Assembly: GCF_003634935.1 (NCBI RefSeq) | Contig: NZ_RBXO01000001.1 | Span: forward strand, 1,054,001-1,118,000 | Origin: Saccharothrix australiensis | Lineage (GTDB): Bacteria; Actinomycetota; Actinomycetes; Mycobacteriales; Pseudonocardiaceae | Direction: 5' to 3' | DNA length: 64,000 nucleotides | In this document: positions 8,965 to 19,105 of the stretch, in pieces | Layout: each line of letters starts with the position of its first letter | Position numbering within the stretch: position 1 is the first letter of the stretch | Program-made: the position numbers and the translations under genes | Notes under the pieces: model-generated | What the model saw: the letters and a program-made list of their open reading frames with translations, nothing else | Told to the model about the DNA's origin: nothing | Databases searched by the model: none

Positions 8965-9807
8965 ATGGAGAGCAACGCGCGGGCGCGGACCCTCGGCGCG
9001 GAGTTGCGGGACCTGCGCAAGGCCAAGCGCGTGCGCATGATCCAGCTGGAGCAGCAGGTCGGGATCAGCAAGAGCATGCTCAGCCGCATCGAGCGCGGTG
9101 AGCGCCTGGCGGGTGAGACCGAGGTGGCCACGATCCTCGGCGCGCTGGGCGTGGTGGGTTCGAAGCGGCGTGAGCTGCTGGCGCTGGCGCGGGAGGCGGC
9201 CCGGTCGAACTGGCTGGCCACCGGTTCCGGTCTGCCGCAACAGCTCAAGGCGTTGATCGAGTACGAGCGGGTGTCGGTTTCCATCACCGATGTCGCGTCG
9301 TTGCTCGTTCCGGGCCTGCTCCAAACGCCCGACTACATCCGCGCGATCATGACCGAGGGCGGCCTTCCGCACGCCGAAGCCGAGGAGCGCCTTCGCCTCC
9401 GACTGGAGCGCCAGAAGGTGCTCACCCGCGAGAACCCGGTGCGGTACCTCGCGGTCATCGACGAGTTCGTCCTGCGCCGGCCGGTCGGCGGTCGGTCGGT
9501 GATGGCGGCCCAAGCACGTCACCTGCTCGCGCTGGCCGAGCTGGAGAACGTGACCATCCGAGTGGTCCCTGGGGATCGCGGTTGGCACTCGGGCCTCTAC
9601 GGGTCCTTCGAGATGTTGGAGACGGTGCGGACCAGTCCGGTGGTGCACCTCGAACACCTGCGCTCAAGTCTGTTGCTCGACAAGCTCCAGGACGTGCAGG
9701 CTTATGTCGACATGAAGCCCACGTTGTTGGCCGCGACGGCCAACGCCGAGGACTCCACGGCCTTGATCCGGAAGTGTGCTGAGCGCCTGGAAGGGCAGGA
9801 GACGTGA
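8965..9807 (+). CDS. XRE-family regulator with DUF5753 domain
   Basis: A 280-aa DNA-binding protein. The helix-turn-helix occupies about residues 10-60 (LRDLRKAKRVRMIQLEQQVG, then SKSMLSRIERGER). The rest (about 90-270) matches the DUF5753 domain found with such HTHs in actinomycetes (LVPGLLQTPDYIRAI; RRPVGG). These genes are typically followed by a DUF397 gene, as here with a 4-base GTGA overlap. Family members act in development and antibiotic regulation and have been compared to toxin-antitoxin modules. The exact role here is unknown. The divergent 69-aa gene is a plausible target. Confidence 0.9.
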   Translation: MESNARARTLGAELRDLRKAKRVRMIQLEQQVGISKSMLSRIERGERLAGETEVATILGALGVVGSKRRELLALAREAARSNWLATGSGLPQQLKALIEYERVSVSITDVASLLVPGLLQTPDYIRAIMTEGGLPHAEAEERLRLRLERQKVLTRENPVRYLAVIDEFVLRRPVGGRSVMAAQARHLLALAELENVTIRVVPGDRGWHSGLYGSFEMLETVRTSPVVHLEHLRSSLLLDKLQDVQAYVDMKPTLLAATANAEDSTALIRKCAERLEGQET

Positions 9808-9974
9808 CGACCTGGCGGAAGTCCAGCCGCAGCACGACCGAGACGAACTGCGTCGAGGTCGCCCACTTGAGGGAGCGGGTCGCGGTGCGTGACTCGAAGA
9901 ATCGGACCGGGGCGGTGCTGGTTTTCCCGGCTTCGTCCGCCCGGAGTTTCCTCCGCCTGCTTGGGCGGGCTTGA
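9804..9974 (+). CDS. DUF397 small protein
   Basis: A 56-aa protein starting at GTG 9804, inside the stop of the XRE gene. It shows the diagnostic DUF397 pattern: WRKSSRST near the N-terminus, NCVEVA, then VAVRDSKNRTGAVLVF and a final SFL. DUF397 proteins are small partners of XRE/DUF5753 regulators. Their biochemical role is not settled. Translational coupling through the overlap implies a fixed ratio of the two proteins. Confidence 0.88.
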   Translation: MTTWRKSSRSTTETNCVEVAHLRERVAVRDSKNRTGAVLVFPASSARSFLRLLGRA

Positions 9975-10010
9975 TCCCCGGCGGCACCCCGGCGCGCTAA
10001 CGTCGATCAC

Positions 10011-13000
10011 GTGACGGAACCCGCCTACCTTCGTTTCCCCCACCTGCACGGCGACCTGGTCACCTTCGTGGCCGAGGACGACGTGTGGCTGGCTCCCCTC
10101 GCCGGCGGCCGGGCCTGGCGGGTGACCGCCGACCAGGCGCCCGTGTCGTCGCCCCGGTTCGACCCGTCCGGCACGCGGCTGGCCTGGGCCAGTCGCCGCG
10201 ACGGCGCCCCCGAGGTGCACCTCGCGCCCGTCGCCGGTGGCGAGGCCACCCGCCTCACCCACTGGGGCAGCGTGACGACCGGCGTGCGCGGGTGGACCCG
10301 GCAGGGCGAGGTCGTGGCCACCACGTCCGCGGGCGAGGCGACCCGGACGCGGCGGTGGGCCTACGCGCTGCCCGTGGACGGCGGGCCGCCGCGCCGGCTG
10401 CCCTACGGCTGGGTCGGCGACGTCGACCACGGGCCGTCCGGCGAGGTCGTCGTGACCTCGATGTACGGCAAGGACCCGGCCTACTGGAAGCGGTACCGGG
10501 GCGGCTCGGCGGGTCGCCTGTGGGTCGACCTGACCGGTGACGGCGAGTTCACCCGCATCCTGCCCGAGCTGACCTCGTCGCTGCACGCGCCGATGTGGGT
10601 GGGCGGGCGGCTGGCGTTCCTGTCCGACCACGACGGTGTCGGCAGCGTCTACTCCGTGCTGCCCGACGGGTCCGACCTGCGCCGCCACACCGAGCAGGAG
10701 TTCTACGCCCGGTGCGCGACCACGGACGGTGAGCGGGTCGTCTACCAGCTCGCGGGCGACCTGTGGCTGCTCGACGGCCTGGACGCCGCGCCGCGCAAGC
10801 TCGACATCTCCCTCGGCGGACCGCGCACCGCCACCCGCCCGCAGCCGGTCCCGTCGCGTCCCGACGACTTCCACCCGGACAAGACCGGCCGCGCCAGCGT
10901 GGTCGAGGTGCGCGGCACGGTGCACTGGGTGACCCACCGTGACGGTCCCGTGCGAGCTTTGGCCGAGCAGCCCGGCGTCCGGGCCCGCCTGCCGCGCGTG
11001 GTCGGCGACGGCGTGGTCTGGGTGACCGACGCCGACGGCGAGGAGGGGCTGGAGTTCGCGCCGGTCGGCGGGGTCGAGCCGGGCAACGCCCCGCGCCGCG
11101 TCGCGGTCGGCAAGCTCGGGCGGGTGCTGGAGCTGGAGGTCGCGCCGGACGGCAGGCGGCTGGCCGTCGCCACGCACGACGGGCGGCTCCTGCTGGTCGA
11201 GGTCGAGTCCGGCGAGGTGCGCGAGGTGCTGCGGGGCGCGAACCCCCACGTGTCCGACCTGGTCTTCTCACCCGACTCGAACTGGCTGGCGTGGTCCCAC
11301 CCCGGACCGGGCCCGTTGCGGCACATCAGGATGACGAACACGACCGACCTGTCCGTGGTGGACGTGACGCCGCTGCGGTTCGCGGACTTCGCGCCGACGT
11401 TCACCGAGGACGGCCGGTACCTGGCGTTCCTGTCGGTCCGCACGTTCGACCCGGTGTACGACGCGCACGTGTTCGACCTGTCGTTCCCGACCGGCTGCCG
11501 CCCGTTCCTGCTGCCGCTGGCGGCGACGACGCCCTCGCCGTTCGACCCGCTGCGACTGGGCCGCCCGGTCGGCGACGACGACAAGGACAAGGACAAGGAG
11601 AAGGAGCACGACGAGAACCCGATCACCGTCGTCGACCTGGACGGCCTGGCCGACCGGCTGGTGCCGGTGCCGGTCGCGGCGTCGGGCTACTCGGCGCTGG
11701 TCGCCGCCAAGGGCGGGTTGCTGTGGCTGCGGAGCCCGTTGCGCGGTGTCCTCGGCGACACCCTGCCGACGCCGTCGGCGCGGGCGCCGCGGTCGGTGCT
11801 GGAGCGGTTCGACCTCGCGAAGTCGCGGACGGACGTGCTGGTGGACGGGCTGGACGCGTTCGCGGTGACCGGCGACGGGCAGCGGATCGTCGTGCTGGAC
11901 GGCGCGGACCTGCGGGTCGTGCCGTCGGACCGGAAGGTCGACGCGGACGACCAGGACTCGATCGACGTCGACCTGTCCCGCGTGCGGGTCGTGGTGGACC
12001 GGGCCGCCGAGTGGCGGCAGTCCTACGCCGAGGCGGGCCGGCTGATGCGGGACCTGTTCTGGCGCACCGACATGGGCGGGGTGGACTGGGCCGGCGTGCT
12101 GGACCGCTACCGGCCGCTGGTGGACCGGCTGGGCAGCTACTCCGACCTGGTGGACCTGCTGTGGGAGGTGCAGGGCGAGCTGGGCACGTCCCACGCGTAC
12201 GTGATGCCGCGCGGCGGCCCGTACGGGCGCAAGGTCGGCCTGCTCGGTGCGGACCTGGAGCGGGACGAGTCGGGCGCGTGGCGGGTCACGCGGGTGATCC
12301 CCGGCGAGACGTCCGACCCGGCGGCCCGGTCGCCGCTGGCCGCGCCCGGCGTCGCGGTGCGCGCGGGCGACGCGGTCCTCGCCGTCGACGGCCGGGTGGT
12401 CGACCCGCTGACCGGGCCCGCGCCGCTGCTGGTCGGCACGGCGGGCAAGCCGGTGGAGCTGACCGTGCGGCCGGGTGGCGGCGGCGAGCCGCGCCGGGTC
12501 GTGGTCGTGCCGCTGGCGGACGACGAGCCGCTGCGCTACCACGCGTGGGTGGCGGACCGGCGGGCGCGGACGCACGAGCTGTCCGAGGGGCGCGTCGGCT
12601 ACCTGCACGTGCCGGACATGATGGGTGCGGGCTGGGCGCAGCTGCACCGCGACCTGCGGGTGGAGCTGGCGCGCGAGGCCGTCGTGCTGGACGTGCGGGA
12701 GAACGGCGGCGGGCACACGTCGCAGCTGGTGGTGGAGAAGCTGGCGCGCAAGATCATCGGCTGGTCGGTGGCGCGCGGCTACACGACGTCCGAGAGCTAC
12801 CCGGCGGACGCGCCGCGCGGGCCGGTGGTGGCGATCGCGGACGAGTTCGCGGGGTCCGACGGCGACATCGTGAACGTGGCCATCAAGGAGCTGGGCATCG
12901 GTCCGGTGGTCGGCGTGCGGACGTGGGGCGGCGTGATCGGGATCGACATGCAGTTCGACCTGGTCGACGGGACGGTGGTCACGCAGCCCCGGTACGCGTC

Positions 13001-13187
13001 CTGGTTCGCCGGGCACGGGTGGGGCGTGGAGAACCACGGCGTCGACCCGGACGTCGAGGTGGTGATGACGCCGCAGGACCGCGTGGCGGGCCGCGACCCG
13101 CAGTTGGACACGGCGGTGCGGCTGGCGCTGGAGGCGTTGGAGACGCGGCCGGCGGCCGTGCCGCCGGAGCTGCCGCCGCTGGCCTGA
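10011..13187 (+). CDS. Tricorn protease homologue (S41 family)
   Basis: A 1058-aa cytosolic peptidase that would degrade oligopeptides released by the proteasome or other proteases. The N-terminal half is two beta-propellers made of WD-like blades. A short lysine/acid run (DDDKDKDKEKEHDE, about 523-537) links them. A helical core, a PDZ domain and the S41 catalytic domain follow. Catalytic landmarks are GTSHAYV (His of the triad), GSDGDIVN (nucleophilic Ser) and ENHGVDPD near the C-terminus. Length matches the family. It stands alone, GTG start, with a strong terminator behind it. No proteasome gene is in the window. Confidence 0.93.
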   Translation: MTEPAYLRFPHLHGDLVTFVAEDDVWLAPLAGGRAWRVTADQAPVSSPRFDPSGTRLAWASRRDGAPEVHLAPVAGGEATRLTHWGSVTTGVRGWTRQGEVVATTSAGEATRTRRWAYALPVDGGPPRRLPYGWVGDVDHGPSGEVVVTSMYGKDPAYWKRYRGGSAGRLWVDLTGDGEFTRILPELTSSLHAPMWVGGRLAFLSDHDGVGSVYSVLPDGSDLRRHTEQEFYARCATTDGERVVYQLAGDLWLLDGLDAAPRKLDISLGGPRTATRPQPVPSRPDDFHPDKTGRASVVEVRGTVHWVTHRDGPVRALAEQPGVRARLPRVVGDGVVWVTDADGEEGLEFAPVGGVEPGNAPRRVAVGKLGRVLELEVAPDGRRLAVATHDGRLLLVEVESGEVREVLRGANPHVSDLVFSPDSNWLAWSHPGPGPLRHIRMTNTTDLSVVDVTPLRFADFAPTFTEDGRYLAFLSVRTFDPVYDAHVFDLSFPTGCRPFLLPLAATTPSPFDPLRLGRPVGDDDKDKDKEKEHDENPITVVDLDGLADRLVPVPVAASGYSALVAAKGGLLWLRSPLRGVLGDTLPTPSARAPRSVLERFDLAKSRTDVLVDGLDAFAVTGDGQRIVVLDGADLRVVPSDRKVDADDQDSIDVDLSRVRVVVDRAAEWRQSYAEAGRLMRDLFWRTDMGGVDWAGVLDRYRPLVDRLGSYSDLVDLLWEVQGELGTSHAYVMPRGGPYGRKVGLLGADLERDESGAWRVTRVIPGETSDPAARSPLAAPGVAVRAGDAVLAVDGRVVDPLTGPAPLLVGTAGKPVELTVRPGGGGEPRRVVVVPLADDEPLRYHAWVADRRARTHELSEGRVGYLHVPDMMGAGWAQLHRDLRVELAREAVVLDVRENGGGHTSQLVVEKLARKIIGWSVARGYTTSESYPADAPRGPVVAIADEFAGSDGDIVNVAIKELGIGPVVGVRTWGGVIGIDMQFDLVDGTVVTQPRYASWFAGHGWGVENHGVDPDVEVVMTPQDRVAGRDPQLDTAVRLALEALETRPAAVPPELPPLA

Positions 13188-13194
13188 CGGGGCG

Positions 13195-13246
13195 CCGTGA
13201 CCGCGCACCGGGTGGGCGCTCGACCCTCTCGGGTGCGCGGTCACGG
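13195..13246 (+). terminator. Terminator after the tricorn gene
   Basis: Fifteen-base perfect arms (13195-13209 and 13232-13246) with a 22-base loop begin 8 bases after the tricorn stop. There is no U-run, as is common in actinomycete terminators. Confidence 0.7.
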
Positions 13247-13253
13247 TTGACGG

Positions 13254-13314
13254 CGACCGTTGCCACTGCGACCGGAGCCACTGCGACCGTTGCCACCGTG
13301 GACCGGAGCCGCTG
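13254..13314. repeat. 15-bp tandem repeat, four degenerate copies
   Basis: Four consecutive units of about 15 bp resemble CGACCGTTGCCACTG; alternate copies differ at GTT versus GGA. The array lies between the tricorn terminator and the next gene. No function is evident. Confidence 0.6.
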
Positions 13315-13404
13315 TGGCCCGCTGACCAGCGGCTTCGTCTGGTGCGTCCGGGTGCGTCGCCCTGTTCCGCCCGGGTACGTCCGAATTGCACGTAGCCTGG
13401 GGCC

Positions 13405-14247
13405 GTGGTCGTCCCACCGCCCCCCAAAACGACACCCCGCCCGCCGGCGCGCGGTCGCGTCGGCAACCTCGTCGGCCGGCTGGCGCTGGTCGCGCTCCTG
13501 CTCGCCGTCGTGGCAGGCGGCGCGTGGGCGTTGGGCGTGCTCAACCGCCGTGCCGCGCTGACCGCGGACGACCCGCCGTTCCCCGTGCCGTTCCAGGAGG
13601 TCGAGCCGGGCTCGGCGGCGCCGGGCACGGCGGGCGAGGTGCCGCCCCGGGCGTCGCCGGGAGGCGAGATCGCCGCCGCCGAGCCGCTGACCGCGTGGGC
13701 GGCGGACGTGTCGAGCAAGACCGACATCCCGGCCCGCGCCCTGCGGGCGTACGCGATCGCCGAGCTGGTGACGCGGTCGACGCAGCCGGGGTGCCGCGTG
13801 TCGTGGGCGACGCTGGCCGGCATCGGGCGCGTCGAGTCGCACCACGGCACCATCGGCGGCCGGAAGCTGGGCGAGGACGGGCGGCCGTCCAAGCCGATCA
13901 TCGGCATCCCGCTGGACGGCGGCCCCGGCGTGAAGGCGATCCCGGACACCGACGGCGGCGCCCTCGACGGCGACCGGACGTGGGACCGGGCCGTGGGCCC
14001 GATGCAGTTCATCCCGACGACGTGGGCGCGCTACGCGACCAGGGCGAACGGCGACGGCAACCCGCCGGACCCGCAGAACGTCGACGACGCGGCCCTGGCC
14101 GCCGCCCGCTACCTGTGCTCGTCCGGCGGCGACCTGGGCACCGGTCAGGGCTGGTGGGCGGCGGTGATGGCGTACAACAACTCGGTGGAGTACGGCCGGA
14201 ACGTGTTCAGCGGGGCGGACGCCTTCGCGCGCGCTGTGGTGAATTGA
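13405..14247 (+). CDS. Membrane-anchored lytic transglycosylase
   Basis: A 280-aa peptidoglycan-cleaving enzyme. One transmembrane segment at about 22-46 follows a short basic N-terminus, so the catalytic domain is extracytoplasmic. The transglycosylase fold is clear: ATLAGIGRVES with probable catalytic Glu144, VGPMQFIPTTWARY at 197-210, and AYNNSVEY at 256-263. It lies between mazG and eno, where mycobacteria carry the lipoprotein gene lpqU, so it is probably the positional counterpart. It is a paralogue of the larger enzyme at 19704-21107 but lacks the Thr-rich tail. Start GTG. Confidence 0.9.
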   Translation: MVVPPPPKTTPRPPARGRVGNLVGRLALVALLLAVVAGGAWALGVLNRRAALTADDPPFPVPFQEVEPGSAAPGTAGEVPPRASPGGEIAAAEPLTAWAADVSSKTDIPARALRAYAIAELVTRSTQPGCRVSWATLAGIGRVESHHGTIGGRKLGEDGRPSKPIIGIPLDGGPGVKAIPDTDGGALDGDRTWDRAVGPMQFIPTTWARYATRANGDGNPPDPQNVDDAALAAARYLCSSGGDLGTGQGWWAAVMAYNNSVEYGRNVFSGADAFARAVVN

Positions 14248-14280
14248 CCTGTGTCGGCGGGGAGCGGGGGAAGAGCTGGA

Positions 14281-14335
14281 GCGGGGCGGGAGCGGGGCGG
14301 GAGCGGGGCGGGAGCGGGGCGGGAGCGGGGCGGGA
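14281..14335. repeat. 11-bp G-rich tandem repeat, five copies
   Basis: Five perfect copies of GCGGGGCGGGA stand immediately before the first dispersed palindromic element. The G-runs could form G-quadruplexes on the plus strand. Confidence 0.85.
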
Positions 14336-14341
14336 TCGGGC

Positions 14342-14501
14342 GGGAGCGGTTGGGCAGGGCGTAGAGCTGTGTTTGATTTGCCGCTCCTCCGTCGCGGCGG
14401 CTCGGCCGCCCTGTGGTCGGGTCGTCGCGCCTGATTTCCCGCCGATCTAAAAGCGTGATCGGCGGGAAATGAGGCGCGACAACCCGACGGCGGCCTCGCG
14501 G
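14342..14501 (+). repeat. Dispersed palindromic element, copy 1
   Basis: About 160 bp shared with four other places in the window. The core is an inverted repeat with 23-base arms (14425-14447 and 14457-14479, one mismatch) around a 9-base loop; pairing continues outwards to 14416 and 14488. An inner GGCGGC/GCCGCC hairpin precedes it. It lies between two convergent genes, 94 bases after a stop codon. Confidence 0.9.
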
Positions 14502-14504
14502 TGC

Positions 14505-14576
14505 CGGGGCGGGGCGGGGCGGGCAGGGCGGGGCGGGGCGGGGCGGGGCGGGGGAGCGGGTGGGGGCGCGGGGGCG
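14505..14576. repeat. GGGGC microsatellite tract
   Basis: About 70 bp of near-continuous GGGGC units follow copy 1 of the dispersed element and run up to the stop codon of the TPR gene on the minus strand. The tract has very strong G/C strand asymmetry and quadruplex potential. Confidence 0.85.
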
Positions 14577-14577
14577 G

Positions 14578-14955
14578 TCAGTTTCCGCGTTCTACGGCTA
14601 TGCGGGCGCTTACCTCGCCCAGCGCTTCCTGGTACTCGGGGGTCGGGTTCATCGCCGCCGCCATCCGCAGTTGGGCCAGTGCCTCGGGCAGGCGGCTCTG
14701 CCGTTGCAGGGTCCGGCCCAGGGCGAACCGGGCGTAGTAGTCGCTCGGGTCCAGCTCCAGCACCTTGCGGAACGCCTCCTCGGCTCTCTTCAGCTGCGCC
14801 GAACCGAGGTAGGCGCGGCCCGCCAGCAGTTGGACGCTCGGCTCGTCCGGCGCCGCGTCGAGCACGACTCGCAGCTCGCGCAGCGCCTCCAGCGGGCGGC
14901 GGTCCGCGAGCAGCGCCTCGGCTCGGCGGAACGCCTCGAAGGTGCTGTCCGTCAT
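14578..14955 (-). CDS. Tetratricopeptide-repeat protein
   Basis: A 125-aa protein made of about three TPR units. Alternating helices show the A8-G-Y11-A20-P32 pattern, for example AYLGSAQLKRAEEAFRKVLE followed by LDPSDYYARFALGRTL. No signal peptide or membrane segment is seen. TPR proteins mediate protein-protein contacts; the partner here is unknown. It starts 36 bases downstream of the hydrolase gene on the same strand, so the two are probably co-transcribed. Confidence 0.85.
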   Translation of the reverse strand: MTDSTFEAFRRAEALLADRRPLEALRELRVVLDAAPDEPSVQLLAGRAYLGSAQLKRAEEAFRKVLELDPSDYYARFALGRTLQRQSRLPEALAQLRMAAAMNPTPEYQEALGEVSARIAVERGN

Positions 14956-14991
14956 GGTCCGATCAACGCTACCGGCGCGCCCGGTAGTCCA

Positions 14992-15726
14992 TCAGCAGCC
15001 GACCGGATGACGGGACGCGTCCCACTCCGTGACCAACCGCTCCAGCACCGGCCTGATCGACTCGGGTTGCTCCACGTGGGCGTTGTGCCCGACCCCGGCC
15101 AGCACCATTCCACCCGGTGTCGCGGCGAGCAGGTCGCCGGGCGGGCACAGCGGGTCGGTCTCGCCGGTGGCCAGGAGCACCGGCGCGCGGGACGCCGCCA
15201 GCAGGCCCGCCACGTCCGGCGCGCCCACCCCGAACGCCGCCGGGTCCAGCGCCGCGCGCCACCCGCCCGGCGTCTCCGCCACGCCGTGCGCGAGCGGCAC
15301 GCCGGCCAGCCGGGCGGCCCAGCCGGCGGCCTCGTCCGGCGTGGGGAAGACCTTCGCGGGCCGACCGGCGACCGCCCGCGCCCGCGCCAGCTCGTCCGCC
15401 GACCACCGCAGCTTGACGCCCACGCCCGCCACCGCCGCGACCTCCACCGCGAACCAGCCGCTGGCCAGCGCCAACGCCACCGCACCGCCCAGCGAGTGGC
15501 CCAGCACCGCCACCGGTCCGGGCGGCACGACCGCCGCGACCGCCGCCGCGAACGAGCCGAACGAGTAGCGCTCCAGCGGCGTCGACCGGCCGTGGCCGGG
15601 CAGGTCGACCGCCAGCCACGAGCCCGGCCAGTGCGGCGTCACGCCCCGCCACACCTCGGCCGTCGCGCCCAGGCCGTGCAGGAGGACCAGGAGCGGTCCG
15701 GAACCACCGCGCTCCACGTGGATCAC
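14992..15726 (-). CDS. Alpha/beta-hydrolase
   Basis: A 244-aa esterase/hydrolase-fold enzyme with a complete catalytic triad: nucleophile Ser78 in GHSLGG (76-81), acid Asp191 in GETDPLC and His214 in GVGHNAHVEQP. The oxyanion region LLHGLGA is near residue 16. It resembles small cytosolic hydrolases of the pimelyl-ester or enol-lactone type; the substrate cannot be assigned. The GTG start has GGGAGGA about 8 bases upstream. That Shine-Dalgarno lies directly against the ATG of the divergent P450 gene, so the two start codons are only 14 bases apart. Confidence 0.88.
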   Translation of the reverse strand: MIHVERGGSGPLLVLLHGLGATAEVWRGVTPHWPGSWLAVDLPGHGRSTPLERYSFGSFAAAVAAVVPPGPVAVLGHSLGGAVALALASGWFAVEVAAVAGVGVKLRWSADELARARAVAGRPAKVFPTPDEAAGWAARLAGVPLAHGVAETPGGWRAALDPAAFGVGAPDVAGLLAASRAPVLLATGETDPLCPPGDLLAATPGGMVLAGVGHNAHVEQPESIRPVLERLVTEWDASRHPVGC

Positions 15727-15740
15727 GCCAGAATCCTCCC

Positions 15741-16985
15741 ATGCCCAGTGACGTCGAGGTCATCGTCGACCCGGACACCTACACCCGCGGCGTGCCGCAC
15801 GACGCGCTCACCCGGTTGCGGGACGCCGGCGTGGTCCGCGCGGGCGGTTTCGTGGGCGTGTTCCGGCACGCCGACGTGCGGACCGTCCTCCGCCGCCCGC
15901 AGGTGTTCTCCTCCTGGCTGGGCGGCACCCAGCTCCGCGACCCGGCCACGCCGGGTGACCTGGCCTACGTGCGGCGGATGATGCTCAACACCGACCCGCC
16001 CGAGCACACCCGCCTGCGCGGCCTGCTGACCAAGGCGTTCACCCCGCGCGCCGTCGCGGCGCTGGAGGCGAGGATCGCGCGCTGGGCCCGCGAGCTGGTC
16101 GCGCCGCTGGCCGACGGCGAGCCGAGGGACTTCACCGCGCTCGCGGCCGACCTGCCGCTGCGCACGCTGGCCGAGGTGTTCGGCGTGCCGCACCGCGACC
16201 GGGCGCTGATGTACGACTGGAGCAACCGCGTGATCGGCTACCAGGACGCCGACTACGCGCACAGCTCCAGCGACACCACCGGCATGTCGGAGATGGCGCT
16301 GCGGGCGCTGGCGCTGCGGCCCGACCCGCAGCCCGACCCGAGGGCGCGCGGCGGGATGCCCGACCTCTACGCCTACGCGCACGCGCTGGGCGAGCTGAAG
16401 CGCCGCGAGCCGGGCGACGACGTGATGAGCAACCTCATGCGCCACGACGTGGCCGTGGAGGAGTTCGAAACGCTGTTCTGGCTGTTCTCCGTCGCCGGCA
16501 ACGAGACCGTCCGCAACGGCATCCCCGGCGGCCTGATCGCCCTCCTGCGGCACCCCGACCAGTACGCCCTGCTCAAGCGGGACCGCGCCCTGCTGCCGGG
16601 CGCGGTGGAGGAGATGCTGCGCTGGTGGACGCCGGTCATGCACTTCCGGCGCACGGCGGCGGCGGACACCGAGCTGGCCGGCGCGGGGATCCGGCGGGGC
16701 GAGAAGGTGGTCGTCTGGTTCAGCTCGGCAAACCGCGACGAGCGCGTGTTCACCGAACCGCACCGGTTCGACGTCACCCGCGCCGCCGGCGAGCACCTGT
16801 CGTTCGGGCACGGGCCGCACTTCTGCCTCGGCGCGCACCTCGCCCGCGTCCAGCTGCGGGCGCTGTTCGACGCCGTGCTCGACCTGCCCGGCCCGCTGGT
16901 GCCCGCGGGCGGGCCGACCAGGCTCCGGTCGAACTTCCAGAACGGGGTCAAGAGCCTGCCGGTGCGCCACCAACTACGCTCGTGA
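15741..16985 (+). CDS. Cytochrome P450
   Basis: A 414-aa soluble P450 monooxygenase. The heme motif FGHGPHFCLG gives Cys362 as thiolate ligand, the K-helix ExxR is Glu291-Arg294, and the I-helix motif is AGNET (252-256). The I-helix has Asn-Glu where many P450s have Asp-Thr or Glu-Thr. The B/C region MMLNTDPPEHTRLRGLL is typical of actinobacterial P450s acting on terpenoid or steroid-like substrates, but the substrate is not determined. No ferredoxin is adjacent. No Shine-Dalgarno precedes the ATG; CAGAAT at 15729-15734, six bases upstream, suggests a leaderless transcript. Confidence 0.95.
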   Translation: MPSDVEVIVDPDTYTRGVPHDALTRLRDAGVVRAGGFVGVFRHADVRTVLRRPQVFSSWLGGTQLRDPATPGDLAYVRRMMLNTDPPEHTRLRGLLTKAFTPRAVAALEARIARWARELVAPLADGEPRDFTALAADLPLRTLAEVFGVPHRDRALMYDWSNRVIGYQDADYAHSSSDTTGMSEMALRALALRPDPQPDPRARGGMPDLYAYAHALGELKRREPGDDVMSNLMRHDVAVEEFETLFWLFSVAGNETVRNGIPGGLIALLRHPDQYALLKRDRALLPGAVEEMLRWWTPVMHFRRTAAADTELAGAGIRRGEKVVVWFSSANRDERVFTEPHRFDVTRAAGEHLSFGHGPHFCLGAHLARVQLRALFDAVLDLPGPLVPAGGPTRLRSNFQNGVKSLPVRHQLRS

Positions 16986-16991
16986 CCGTAG

Positions 16992-18304
<1,313 letters not shown>

Positions 18305-18305
<1 letters not shown>

Positions 18306-19105
18306 TGGCGGATCGGGAACGGGGCTCCCGGCGCGGCAAGCCCGCGTCGGGGGCCCGCCCGGACCGCTCCGGGCGCACGGGCCGTTCCGGGCGTGCGTCC
18401 GACACCGGCCGCGGCGGCTCGGCGGGCGGTCGCGCCGGCGGGTCCGGCTCGGCCGGTGGTCGGTCGGGTGGCGCGGGCTCGTCGGGGGGTCGCGCCGGCT
18501 CGTCCGGCGCCGGCTCGTCCGGTGGCCGGGGCCGGGGCGGCGACGCCAAGGCGGGCGGCACGGGGCGGCTGGGCCGGTTCGGCCGGGCGGGCGGCGAGCG
18601 CGCGGCCGGCACGCGGCGGGGCGCGAGGTCGGCGCGGCTCGCCGAGCAGGCGCGGGCGACGCAGGCCGCGCGGGCGGCGAGGGCCGCCCGGCCCCAGTCG
18701 AAGGCCCGGTCGCGGGAAGGCACCGGCGGCGCGTTCGGCATGACCGGCACGCGGCGCGCGGCGCTGCTGGCGATGGTGGTGTGCGCGTTGGCGCTGACCA
18801 TCGCCGTGCCGCTCCAGACCTACCTGGCCCAGCGCGAGGAGCTGCGCGAGGTCAACGCCTCGCAGGAGACGCTGCGCGCCGAGGTCGGGCAGCTGGAGCG
18901 GCGCAAGGGCGAACTGGCCGACCCCGCGCACCTGGAGGCGGAGGCGCGTCGGCGGCTGCACTACGTGCGGCCCGGCGAGACGCCCTACGTGGTGCAACTG
19001 CCGGGTGACGCGGAACGGGGACCGGACGAGGAGCGGCCGGCGGCGACGCCGGCGGCGGACAAGGCGTGGTACGAGCAGTTGTGGGATTCGGTGGCGGCAC
19101 GATGA
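18305..19105 (+). CDS. FtsB/DivIC-like septum formation initiator
   Basis: A 266-aa bitopic division protein. A single transmembrane segment at about 157-175 (ALLAMVVCALALTIAVPLQ) is followed by a coiled coil (REELREVNASQETLRAEVGQ) and a short extracytoplasmic tail, the classic FtsB/DivIC layout. FtsB forms a complex with FtsL and FtsQ in the divisome. Unusually, the first 140 residues are a low-complexity tract of Gly, Ser, Arg and Ala. Position directly after eno and before DUF501 matches mycobacterial synteny. ATG overlaps the eno stop. Confidence 0.9.

Noticed and set aside
10011-13187. Tricorn protease as the PqqA-processing enzyme
   Set aside because: It is far from the PQQ operon and in an unrelated context; only a remote possibility with no sequence evidence.
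11268-14012. A 914-codon minus-strand frame antisense to the tricorn and transglycosylase genes
   Set aside because: Same shadow effect; composition is His/Arg/Pro-rich and spans two real genes and a terminator.
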